DNA of 5,412 bases from Pseudomonadota bacterium (GTDB lineage: Bacteria > Pseudomonadota > Gammaproteobacteria > Steroidobacterales > Steroidobacteraceae). The stretch lies in the NCBI GenBank assembly GCA_021815905.1, contig JAKAZP010000198.1, forward strand, positions 1 through 5,412, written 5' to 3'. The notes beneath the pieces were generated by a model. The model was not told the DNA's origin. It saw only the letters and a list, made by a program, of their open reading frames with translations, and made no database searches. The translations under genes and the position numbers were made by a program. Below, piece by piece: positions 1-5,412 of the stretch (position 1 is the stretch's first letter; each line of letters opens with the position of its first letter).

Positions 1-2
1 AC

Positions 3-818
3 AAGCCCCTGACGGTCACCGTCGAGGAATCCGAGCGGCTCGCGGCCCTCATCGACCGCGGCGGCGTCCTGTTCGCGCTGACCCACAACTACACCGGCTA
101 TCCGGCCGTGCGGGAAGCCCGCGGACGCGTGCGCTCGGGCGCGCTCGGCGAGCTGCGGAAGGTGCTGGTCGAATACAACCAGGACTGGCTCATGGAGCCC
201 CTCGAGCGCTCGGGGAACAAGCAGGCGCAGTGGCGCACCGATCCGGCGCGCGCGGGTGTGGGCGGCTGCGTCGGGGACATCGGCTCGCACGCGGAGAATC
301 TGCTCGAGTTCATGACCGGACAGTCGATCGAGTCCCTGTGCGCCGATCTGACGAGCTTCGTTCCCGGTCGACGGCTCGATGACGACGCCAACATTCTCGT
401 GCGACTCACCGGAGGCGCGAAGGGGACCCTGGTGTGCTCGCAGATCGCCTGCGGGGAGGAAAATGCCCTCGCCATCCGGCTCTACGGCTCCGAGGGCGGC
501 CTCGAATGGCGCCAGCAGGAGCCGAACACGCTGATCCACAAGCCCAAGGGACGTCCCTGGCAATATCTGCGCTGCGGACGGGATTTTCACGAAGCCGCCG
601 CGGTGGCCGCGACGCGAACGCCCCCCGGACACCCGGAAGGCTACATCGAGGCCTTTGCGGTGATCTATCGCGACTTCATCGCGGACGTTCGCCGCGTCGC
701 GGCAGGCGAGCCGCCCCAGCGCAACTACCCCACCGTACACGACGGGGTCCGCGGCCTTAAGTTCATCTCCCGCTGCGTGGAAAGCTCCTCGCGCGGCGCC
801 GTGTGGCTGCGAATCTGA
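3..818 (+). CDS. Gfo/Idh/MocA family oxidoreductase, 3' part (N-terminus outside window)
   Basis: This is a 271-codon 3' fragment of an NAD(P)-dependent sugar-type dehydrogenase. The reading frame is open from the left edge, and its first visible residues, KPLT, match the EKPL motif that ends the Rossmann domain in this family; the Lys is normally catalytic. About 95-100 residues are therefore missing. The visible part contains the HNYTGYP stretch (fragment residues 28-34), the helix around SGALGEL, and [16 protein letters not shown] with Asp92 and His96, the usual substrate-binding and catalytic region of the C-terminal alpha/beta domain. The ending ([12 protein letters not shown]) is also typical. 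A GTG at position 108 is not the start, because conserved family sequence continues upstream of it. The protein is likely cytoplasmic and acts on a sugar, inositol or related polyol, but the substrate is not readable. It converges on the minus-strand genes, so it probably belongs to a different transcription unit. Confidence 0.9.
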   Translation, partial: KPLTVTVEESERLAALIDRGGVLFALTHNYTGYPAVREARGRVRSGALGELRKVLVEYNQDWLMEPLERSGNKQAQWRTDPARAGVGGCVGDIGSHAENLLEFMTGQSIESLCADLTSFVPGRRLDDDANILVRLTGGAKGTLVCSQIACGEENALAIRLYGSEGGLEWRQQEPNTLIHKPKGRPWQYLRCGRDFHEAAAVAATRTPPGHPEGYIEAFAVIYRDFIADVRRVAAGEPPQRNYPTVHDGVRGLKFISRCVESSSRGAVWLRI

Positions 819-870
819 CACGCGCCGCCGGACCCTGCGCGCCCGAGGGCACAACCGCCTGAAGGCAGCG

Positions 871-889
871 GGGCGCGGGCGCCGCGCCC
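871..889. terminator. GC-rich hairpin between convergent genes, possible bidirectional terminator
   Basis: A perfect 8-base inverted repeat, GGGCGCGG (871-878) and CCGCGCCC (882-889), encloses a 3-base GCG loop. It lies in the 77-base gap between two convergent stop codons (818 and 896), where a shared terminator is expected. No T-run follows it on either strand, so it is not a textbook intrinsic terminator. It could also act as an RNA 3'-end stabiliser, or be a chance product of GC-rich sequence. Confidence 0.4.
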
Positions 890-895
890 GCCGGC

Positions 896-1900
896 TCAGC
901 CGAACGCCTTGCGCAGTCTCGGCAACACCTGCGCGGCGTAAAGGCGCAGGAAGCGCTCCTGATCCGGACCCGGCGCGTGAAAGACCAGGTGGCGGAAACC
1001 GAGCTCCACGTAGGGGCGGATCCGCTCCAGATGCTCCTCGGGATCGCTCGAGACGATCCAGCGCCTGGAGGCGCGCTCGACCGGGAGCTGATCCGCCAGG
1101 CGCTCCATCTCGACCGGATCCTCGACCGAGCTCTTCTCTTCCGGACTGAGCGCCAGCGCGGCCCAGCACCGGGTGTCCTCGAGCGCCCGGGCCGGATCGC
1201 TGTCGTAGGAAACCTTCATCTCGATCATGAGGTCGACGGAATCCCGCGGACGGCCCGAGGCCTCCCGGCCCGCCGCGACACTCGGCAGCAGCGTCTCGCG
1301 ATAGAGCTCGAGCCCCTTGCCGCTCGTGCAGATGAAGCCTTCCGCGGTCTCGCCCGCGTACTTCGAGATCAGCGGGCCGGCGCCCGCGACGTAGATCGGC
1401 ACCGGCCGCGAGGGGCGATCGTAGACGCTGGCATTGCGCGTCCGGTAGAACTCGCCCTCGAAGCTCACTCGCTCCTCGCGCCAGAGTTGACGAATGAGAG
1501 CCAGCGCCTCCTTCAGGCGCAGTGTGCGCTCACGCTGCGGCGGCCACTGAATCGCGCTCGCCGGCACTTCGTTGAGCGACTCGCCCGTTCCAACCCCGAG
1601 GATCACCCTGCCCGGGTACAGCGTCCCGAGCGTGCCGAACGCCTGCGCCACGATCGCCGGCGCATACCGGAAGGTGGGAGTGAGCACGCTCGTGCCCATG
1701 GCGATGCGGGACGTGCGCGCACCGAGTGCGCCGAGCCACGACAGCGCGAATGGAGCATGGCCGCCGGTATGGCGCCACGGCTGAAAGTGGTCGCTGATGA
1801 ACACCGAGTCGAACCCGAGCTCTTCGGCGAGAACCGAGAACTTCAGCAGCTCCGACGGTCCGAACTGCTCGGCGGACGCTTTGTATCCGAGCTTCAGCAT
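896..1900 (-). CDS. F420-dependent glucose-6-phosphate dehydrogenase-like LLM oxidoreductase
   Basis: This 334-residue luciferase-like (LLM) TIM-barrel protein closely resembles mycobacterial FGD1 (about 336 residues), which oxidises glucose 6-phosphate to 6-phosphogluconolactone and reduces coenzyme F420. Hallmark blocks are LKLGYKASAEQF, SDHFQPWRH, GTSVLTPTFRY, GVGTGE, ICTSGKG and HLVFHAPG. By alignment with FGD1 as I remember it, the F420/active-site residues correspond to Asp37, His38, Trp42 and Glu107. The three phosphate-binding residues correspond to Lys195, Lys256 and Arg280, and all are present. No signal peptide is visible, unlike the Tat-exported hydroxymycolate dehydrogenase relatives, so the enzyme should be cytoplasmic. 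GGAAAGG sits just before the ATG (1904-1910). It is the last gene of the leftward set, 70 bases after the LysR gene. The FGD-type fold and F420 use are well supported; the exact substrate in this host is inferred. Confidence 0.88.
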   Translation of the reverse strand: MLKLGYKASAEQFGPSELLKFSVLAEELGFDSVFISDHFQPWRHTGGHAPFALSWLGALGARTSRIAMGTSVLTPTFRYAPAIVAQAFGTLGTLYPGRVILGVGTGESLNEVPASAIQWPPQRERTLRLKEALALIRQLWREERVSFEGEFYRTRNASVYDRPSRPVPIYVAGAGPLISKYAGETAEGFICTSGKGLELYRETLLPSVAAGREASGRPRDSVDLMIEMKVSYDSDPARALEDTRCWAALALSPEEKSSVEDPVEMERLADQLPVERASRRWIVSSDPEEHLERIRPYVELGFRHLVFHAPGPDQERFLRLYAAQVLPRLRKAFG

Positions 1901-1970
1901 GGGCCTTTCCGAATGTCAGATGCGGGCAACCGGGCACCCCTGGACACCGCTTGCCGGCGCTGCGTCGCGC

Positions 1971-3212
1971 TCACCCTTGCCGTTCCGGGGCGGCGCGGGT
2001 CGCATCGGAACGCGCCACAGCGCGCAGCGTTTCGAGGAAATCGGCCTGAGCCCCGGTCGGGCGCCAGTCCCCGCGCAGCGTCAAGCCGATCTTGCGCACC
2101 ACTCGCCCGGCCGGATGCGGCAGGGCCACCAGCTCGCCGGCGGCGATCTCGTGGTGCGCCTGCTGCGAGGAGAGCAGCATCACGCGATCGCTCGAGAGCA
2201 GCAGCGCGCGCGCGGCGATCAGCGAATTGCACTCGATGGGCGCGGCCAGCGGGCCGCGAGCGGCGCCCCGGAAGAGCTGCTCGAAGTGCCGCCGCAGCGG
2301 TGAGCCCGGACGGGGCGCGATCCAGGGAAACTCCGAAAGGACCTCGGGCGCAGCAGCCCGTTGGCCGCCGCGCGTCGACTTCTCGAGCGGATGGCCTCGA
2401 CGCACGATGATCGCGAGCGGATCCTCGAGAAGGAATTCCTGGACGACATCCGGCGGGACCGCATCGCGCAGCGCCCCGACCAGCACGTCCGCCCGGCCCC
2501 GCCGCAGCGCATCGAGCAGGCTCTCGTAGGGGCCGTCGAGAATCGAGATCCGATGGTGCGGCCGGCGGGAGGCGAAGCGAAGAATCGCCTCCGGCAGCAT
2601 CCGGCTGCGCGCAAGCGGCATCCCCCCGATCACGGTCTGTCCGCAATCGGCGCCGCCGAGGGAGGCGACCTCGGCATGCGCCTGCTCGAGCTCCGCGATC
2701 GCGAGCTGCACCTGCAATCCCAGACGCAGCGCCTCGCGCGTCGGTCGCAGGCCGTGACTCGTCGTCTCGAACAGCGGCATCGCCATCCTGCGCTCGAGCT
2801 CGCGGGCGGCGCGATGCAGGGTCGCGCGCGTCGTCCCCGCCGAGCGGGCGGCGGGGCCGAACCCTCCGGCTTCGATCACGGCCAGCAACGCTCGCAATTG
2901 ACTCGAGGTGATCCCGCCGCCCGTCGTTCTCATCCCGCGCGCGTTGGGATTGACCGCCACGACCGCTTCTTCGATGCGCTCGAGCGCTCGGGCCACGCGC
3001 GCGGCGCACAGGCGCCCCGCCGCGGTGGGCTCCATGCCCTGAGGCGTCCTTCGAAAGAGCGGCGTGCCGAACTCCCGCTCGACCGCCGCCATCGCCTGCG
3101 TCACCGCCGGCTGGCTCAAGTGCAGTGCGCGCGCCGCGGCGCTCACGCTTCCCGTGTCCGTCACGGCCCTCAGGGCGCAGAGATGGCGCAGGTTCGGCAA
3201 CGCACCCGACAT
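1971..3212 (-). CDS. LysR-family transcriptional regulator with two tandem HTH domains
   Basis: This 413-residue regulator is about 100 residues longer than a standard LysR protein (about 300) because the N-terminal module occurs twice. HTH 1 spans roughly residues 8-66 (SVSAAARALHLSQPAVTQAM, then PLFRRTPQGMEPTAAG). HTH 2 spans roughly 105-160 (GFGPAARSAGTTRATLHRAA, then PLFETTSHGLRPTREA). An Ala/Glu/Arg-rich linker of about 38 residues joins them. HTH 1 keeps the canonical LSQPAVTQ recognition helix; HTH 2 is more diverged (TTRATLHR). The effector-binding domain runs from about residue 191 (GQTVIGGMPLARSRMLP) to about 400. The start is supported by GGAG eight bases upstream (3221-3224). The gene lies inside the leftward set, and a 19-base element just upstream of it recurs upstream of the monooxygenase, which suggests autoregulation plus pathway control. 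Family confidence is high; the inducer is unknown. Confidence 0.93.
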   Translation of the reverse strand: MSGALPNLRHLCALRAVTDTGSVSAAARALHLSQPAVTQAMAAVEREFGTPLFRRTPQGMEPTAAGRLCAARVARALERIEEAVVAVNPNARGMRTTGGGITSSQLRALLAVIEAGGFGPAARSAGTTRATLHRAARELERRMAMPLFETTSHGLRPTREALRLGLQVQLAIAELEQAHAEVASLGGADCGQTVIGGMPLARSRMLPEAILRFASRRPHHRISILDGPYESLLDALRRGRADVLVGALRDAVPPDVVQEFLLEDPLAIIVRRGHPLEKSTRGGQRAAAPEVLSEFPWIAPRPGSPLRRHFEQLFRGAARGPLAAPIECNSLIAARALLLSSDRVMLLSSQQAHHEIAAGELVALPHPAGRVVRKIGLTLRGDWRPTGAQADFLETLRAVARSDATRAAPERQG

Positions 3213-3220
3213 CGGTCGAG

Positions 3221-3224
3221 CTCC
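3221..3224 (-). promoter_or_regulatory. Ribosome binding site of the LysR gene
   Basis: GGAG on the minus strand lies eight bases before the ATG at 3212 and supports that start. A second GGAGG (3228-3232) lies 15 bases from the ATG, which is too far for normal use. It directly abuts the 19-base repeated element. Confidence 0.7.
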
Positions 3225-3232
3225 AGGCCTCC

Positions 3233-3251
3233 GTAATCATTTTCTTATAGC
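3233..3251 (-). promoter_or_regulatory. Repeated 19-base element, copy 1; putative LysR operator/promoter
   Basis: Read on the plus strand it is GTAATCATTTTCTTATAGC, an AT-rich island in GC-rich surroundings, 20 bases upstream of the LysR start codon. It matches the element at 5327-5345 at 15 of 19 positions. It contains a T-N11-A (3237 and 3249), the loose core of LysR-type sites. On the minus strand it also contains TATAAG (3249-3244), a good -10 hexamer that would place transcription start near 3237, just before the ribosome binding sites. No convincing -35 is seen. Operator and -10 box may overlap, which would fit autorepression (inference). Confidence 0.5.
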
Positions 3252-3281
3252 AGCCTGGGCTCCGGGTTGGCGAGCGATCTC

Positions 3282-3298
3282 GAGCGGCCGTCCCGCTC
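3282..3298. repeat. Inverted repeat overlapping the hydrolase stop codon
   Basis: GAGCGG (3282-3287) and CCGCTC (3293-3298) form a 6-base perfect stem with a 5-base loop, overlapping the TGA of the hydrolase gene (3299-3297). There is no T-run after it in the direction of transcription. It could reduce read-through into the LysR gene or protect the 3' end, but a stem of this size is easily found by chance at this GC content. Confidence 0.25.
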
Positions 3299-4049
3299 AC
3301 CGCGAGTCCCGATCGATGAACTCGCGGACCGAGCGCACCCAGCCCGGACCGTCGGCAATCGGCAGTTCGTGCGCGGCCCCCTGGATGGCGACGCGCCGGC
3401 AGCTCGGGATGCGCTCCTCGAAGGGCAGCGCCGCCGACGCCGGGATCAGCCGGTCGCCCTCGGCCCGGATCAGGAGCGTCGGGGCCTTGATCTCCGGCAG
3501 CCGCTCCTGCAGGGCGTGCGCATCCGCTGCGGTCCACCGCCCGAGGTTGGTGGCGGCGTTGCGTCCGATTCGCTGCTGCTCGGCGAGGGTCGGCGGAGCC
3601 GTCCAGCTCGGATGCTCGCCGTAGAGGATTTGCGCCAGCTCCTGCGGAGCGGGCGGCCGCGCCCCGTGCGAAGCGAAGGCCGACGGTGCCGACAGCACCA
3701 GGCGGCTCACGAGCCCGGGGTGGAGAATCGCGAGCCAGCAGGCGACCGCGCAGCCGGCCGACTGGGCCACGACGGCGGCCTCGCCGCCGGCCACGGCACG
3801 CACGAATCCGGCGATCACCCGCGTCTCGCTCGCGATGGCGCGGCAATCCCCGAGCGGGGTCTGGTCGAAGCCGGGGCGTGACGGCAGCAGCACGCGATGA
3901 TGCTCCGCCAGCATCGAGACGAAGGACGCGCCCTGAGGCGGCGCGCCCCCCGCACCGTGCAGAAAGACCAGCGGCAGGCCGCGGCCGGCCTCGAGATAGT
4001 GGACCGGGAGGGCCTCGATCTCGACCACCTTGCTCTCCGTCTCGCTCAT
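3297..4049 (-). CDS. Alpha/beta-fold hydrolase
   Basis: This 250-residue, probably cytoplasmic serine hydrolase shows the order of the alpha/beta-hydrolase fold. An oxyanion HGAG motif (residues 31-34) follows LPLVFL. The nucleophile elbow is AQSAG with Ser97. The acid is probably Asp199 in IRAEGDRLIP, and the base His227 in GAAHELP. The lid region (about 125-180) is divergent. The elbow has Ala where GxSxG has its first Gly, which is uncommon but tolerated in the family. It lies 66 bases after the monooxygenase and 84 bases before the LysR gene, as expected of a catabolic hydrolase acting on a lactone, ester or ring-cleavage product; that role is inferred from position. It lacks the GNSMGG elbow of classical meta-cleavage hydrolases. 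The ribosome binding site appears to be an A plus eight G's six bases before the ATG. No signal peptide is seen. Confidence 0.87.
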   Translation of the reverse strand: MSETESKVVEIEALPVHYLEAGRGLPLVFLHGAGGAPPQGASFVSMLAEHHRVLLPSRPGFDQTPLGDCRAIASETRVIAGFVRAVAGGEAAVVAQSAGCAVACWLAILHPGLVSRLVLSAPSAFASHGARPPAPQELAQILYGEHPSWTAPPTLAEQQRIGRNAATNLGRWTAADAHALQERLPEIKAPTLLIRAEGDRLIPASAALPFEERIPSCRRVAIQGAAHELPIADGPGWVRSVREFIDRDSR

Positions 4050-4055
4050 CGGCCG

Positions 4056-4064
4056 CCCCCCCCT
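4056..4064 (-). promoter_or_regulatory. G-tract ribosome binding site of the hydrolase gene
   Basis: On the minus strand an A is followed by eight G's (4064-4056), then six bases, then the ATG at 4049. It is the only purine-rich sequence at a suitable distance, so it probably serves as the Shine-Dalgarno. Homopolymers of this length are prone to slippage, which would alter spacing without changing the protein. Confidence 0.45.
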
Positions 4065-4115
4065 GCCGCAAAGAATCGCTTCTCTCGTGTCGCGAAGAGC
4101 CCGATCCCGAGCGTC

Positions 4116-5243
4116 TCAATAAGGTTGCTCGAGCATCATGGATGCGGCCTTGGAGGCCTCGGCGATCTCGCGCTGACCGCCCGGATGCATTTGAGCGCGA
4201 GTGATGGTGATGCTGGCCTCGATGACGGTGCGCACGCGCTCGTGGCGTCTCCGCATGAACGCATCGAGCGCCTGCGACACGGAATCCGATCCGGAGACGC
4301 ATTGCGCGAGCACCACGGCGTCCTCGATCCCCATGGCCGCGCCCTGCGCCAGCGTCGGGGGGCCGGCATGCGCGGCATCTCCGATGATGACGATGCGGCC
4401 ATGATGGCGCGGCGCCCGAAGAGCCACGGTCGCGAGCGGCCGATACGTGACGTCACCGGGTCTGTGGGACAGGTGCGGCAACAGTCGAGCGGGGAAACCC
4501 GGCACGCCGCCGATGCGCTCGACCAGGCGCGCCGCGACCGCGGGCTCATCCGGGGCGGGCGCGTGGCTGTTCTGATCGACGACGTAGAGGTACGTGTCGC
4601 CCCGAAGCGGCGCATAGCCGATCGTCCCGACACGACCTCCGAACATCTGACTGACATCGTGAAGCTGAATGCCGAGGATGAGCGCCCGCCAAACACCCTC
4701 ATCGAGCGCGATGGGTTGCGCGTGCTCAGGGAAGACGATGGCGCGTACGCGCGAGTGGATGCCATCGGCCCCCACCAGCAGATCGGCCGCAAAGCGCCGA
4801 CCGTCGGCCAGCTCGGCCGTCGTGGTCCTGGAGTCCTGCACGACGCCCGCCACTTCGGCATCCGGGATGAGTGACACACCGGCATCGGCCGCGCCCGCGA
4901 GCAGCACGGAGTGCAGCTCCGAGCGCCGGATGCCCAGGTAGCCGGGCCATGGCGAATTGCAGTATCGCACGGTCGGACGCGAGGCCACGAGCGCGCCATC
5001 GGGCGCATAGACCGAGATCGTGTCGACCCCCACGCCCCGGTCGAGGCAGGCCTGCGCCAGGCCGATCTCCCCCAGCGCGTTCATCGCATTCGACTGGATG
5101 CCGATGCCGATCCCTCCGTCGTCGGTGATCGTCGGTTTGCGCTCGAGCAGCGTCGCACGAATGCCGCGCAGCGCCAGGGCGCGCGCGCAGACCAGACCCA
5201 CGATCCCGCCGCCCGCGATCACTACAGAGGAGATTGCAGCCAT
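4116..5243 (-). CDS. FAD-dependent monooxygenase (PHBH-type, group A flavoprotein hydroxylase)
   Basis: This 375-residue flavoprotein is of the class that uses NAD(P)H and O2 to hydroxylate aromatic or heteroaromatic rings (salicylate hydroxylase, 6-hydroxynicotinate 3-monooxygenase and 3-hydroxybenzoate 6-monooxygenase are relatives by fold). The N-terminal dinucleotide motif is VVIAGGGIVGL (Gly11, Gly13, Gly16), with Glu34 ending the second strand for the ADP ribose. GIRRSEL (residues 104-110) holds the conserved Arg. The DG motif is GADGIHSRVR (158-167). The FAD ribityl motif is GDAAHAGPP (288-296), followed by QGAAMGIEDA. Length is normal for the family. I chose the ATG at 5243 because GGAGG lies seven bases upstream; an ATG at 5303 would add 20 residues not expected before the Rossmann strand. 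It is the first gene of the leftward set. The ring substrate cannot be deduced. Confidence 0.92.
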   Translation of the reverse strand: MAAISSVVIAGGGIVGLVCARALALRGIRATLLERKPTITDDGGIGIGIQSNAMNALGEIGLAQACLDRGVGVDTISVYAPDGALVASRPTVRYCNSPWPGYLGIRRSELHSVLLAGAADAGVSLIPDAEVAGVVQDSRTTTAELADGRRFAADLLVGADGIHSRVRAIVFPEHAQPIALDEGVWRALILGIQLHDVSQMFGGRVGTIGYAPLRGDTYLYVVDQNSHAPAPDEPAVAARLVERIGGVPGFPARLLPHLSHRPGDVTYRPLATVALRAPRHHGRIVIIGDAAHAGPPTLAQGAAMGIEDAVVLAQCVSGSDSVSQALDAFMRRRHERVRTVIEASITITRAQMHPGGQREIAEASKAASMMLEQPY

Positions 5244-5250
5244 TCTTGCG

Positions 5251-5255
5251 CCTCC
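5251..5255 (-). promoter_or_regulatory. Ribosome binding site that fixes the monooxygenase start
   Basis: GGAGG on the minus strand lies seven bases before the ATG at 5243. It decides in favour of this start over the in-frame ATG at 5303, which has no comparable site. Confidence 0.8.
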
Positions 5256-5412
5256 GCGGTTGCGGACGATAGTCTGATACACGTGGCAGGCCGATGCGAG
5301 CACAATTGCCGCCAGCGCGCGACTTCGTATTCAATTCCTTATGGCCATCTCCGTTTTGCAATTGCGCCGCCCATCACTCGGGTTGCGCAGACCTCGACGC
5401 GCTCCCCGGAGA
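5256..5412. promoter_or_regulatory. Upstream control region of the monooxygenase set
   Basis: This non-coding stretch runs from the monooxygenase leader to the right edge and is less GC-rich than the genes. It holds the second copy of the 19-base element (5327-5345). That copy is flanked at similar distances by two CAATTG palindromes (5303-5308 and 5359-5364); the outer one is part of the perfect 8-base palindrome GCAATTGC (5358-5365). I see no convincing -35/-10 pair on either strand. The final bases GGAGA (5408-5412) could be a ribosome binding site for a divergent gene starting just outside the window, but that gene cannot be seen. Confidence 0.5.
5327..5345 (-). promoter_or_regulatory. 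Repeated 19-base element, copy 2; putative LysR operator
   Basis: Read on the plus strand it is GTATTCAATTCCTTATGGC, matching the element upstream of the LysR gene (3233-3251) at 15 of 19 positions in the same orientation relative to the downstream gene. It lies 83 bases before the monooxygenase start, so it could be an activator site or contain a weak -10 (CATAAG, 5343-5338, minus strand). The T-N11-A pair present in copy 1 is lost here because the final A is G, so a classical LysR box is not certain. Confidence 0.5.

Noticed and set aside
108..818. GTG at 108 as start of a complete oxidoreductase
   Set aside because: Typical family sequence (KPLT and HNYTGYP) continues upstream in frame to the window edge, so the gene is cut by the window and does not start here.
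977..2410. A 477-residue open frame on the plus strand antisense to the FGD-like gene and part of the LysR gene
   Set aside because: It is Arg/Ala-rich shadow sequence opposite well-conserved proteins, without recognisable motifs or a ribosome binding site.
4064..4090. A third copy of the 19-base element before the hydrolase (around AATCGCTTCTC)
   Set aside because: Only the AATC and a few T positions match; the agreement is no better than chance.
1894..4302. An 802-residue open frame on the minus strand spanning the LysR and hydrolase genes
   Set aside because: It runs in another frame through two recognisable genes, is extremely rich in Arg, Ala and Gly, and has no domain-like sequence. 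Long alternative frames are expected when third codon positions are almost all G or C.
5244..5303. A 20-residue N-terminal extension of the monooxygenase from the ATG at 5303
   Set aside because: The extension has no family match before the Rossmann strand and no ribosome binding site, while GGAGG sits seven bases before the ATG at 5243.
5256..5326. A sigma-70 promoter on the minus strand built on TTGTGC (5305-5300)
   Set aside because: No acceptable -10 hexamer occurs at 16-18 bases from it.
5341..5412. An open frame on the plus strand starting at ATG 5341 and running off the right edge
   Set aside because: It has no ribosome binding site, overlaps the 19-base element, and its short Arg/Pro/Leu-rich translation with poor codon choice does not look like a gene.
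1..5412. tRNA, rRNA, CRISPR array or insertion sequence
   Set aside because: I saw no tRNA-like stems, no spaced direct repeats, and no transposase or terminal inverted repeats.

Overview
This is a GC-rich bacterial segment with five genes. The compositional bias, the clear Shine-Dalgarno sequences and the LysR-type regulator suggest a soil or environmental bacterium. A high-GC proteobacterium (Burkholderiales or an alphaproteobacterium) is my best guess, but no marker gene fixes the taxon. The one gene with a strong actinobacterial association is the F420-dependent glucose-6-phosphate dehydrogenase homologue, so an actinobacterium or a less sampled phylum cannot be excluded.

Layout: positions 3-818 (+) hold the 3' part of a Gfo/Idh/MocA-type NAD(P)-dependent oxidoreductase whose N-terminal nucleotide-binding domain lies left of the window. 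It converges, across a 77-base gap carrying a perfect GC-rich hairpin, on four genes that all run leftward on the minus strand. In transcription order these are a FAD-dependent aromatic-ring-type monooxygenase (5243-4116), a serine alpha/beta hydrolase (4049-3297), a LysR-family regulator with two tandem HTH domains (3212-1971), and an F420-dependent, FGD-like LLM oxidoreductase (1900-896). The gaps between them are 66, 84 and 70 bases. The last 169 bases hold only the leader and control region of the monooxygenase.

How the genes may work together (inference): hydroxylation by the flavoprotein followed by hydrolysis is a common order in catabolism of aromatic or heterocyclic compounds. The LysR protein would be the local regulator, and the FGD-like enzyme may supply reduced F420 or act on a pathway intermediate. 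The best non-coding evidence for coordination is a 19-base AT-rich element found twice, once just upstream of the LysR gene (3233-3251) and once upstream of the monooxygenase (5327-5345), in the same orientation and identical at 15 of 19 positions. It is a candidate operator or promoter shared by regulator and pathway. The substrate cannot be read from the sequence.
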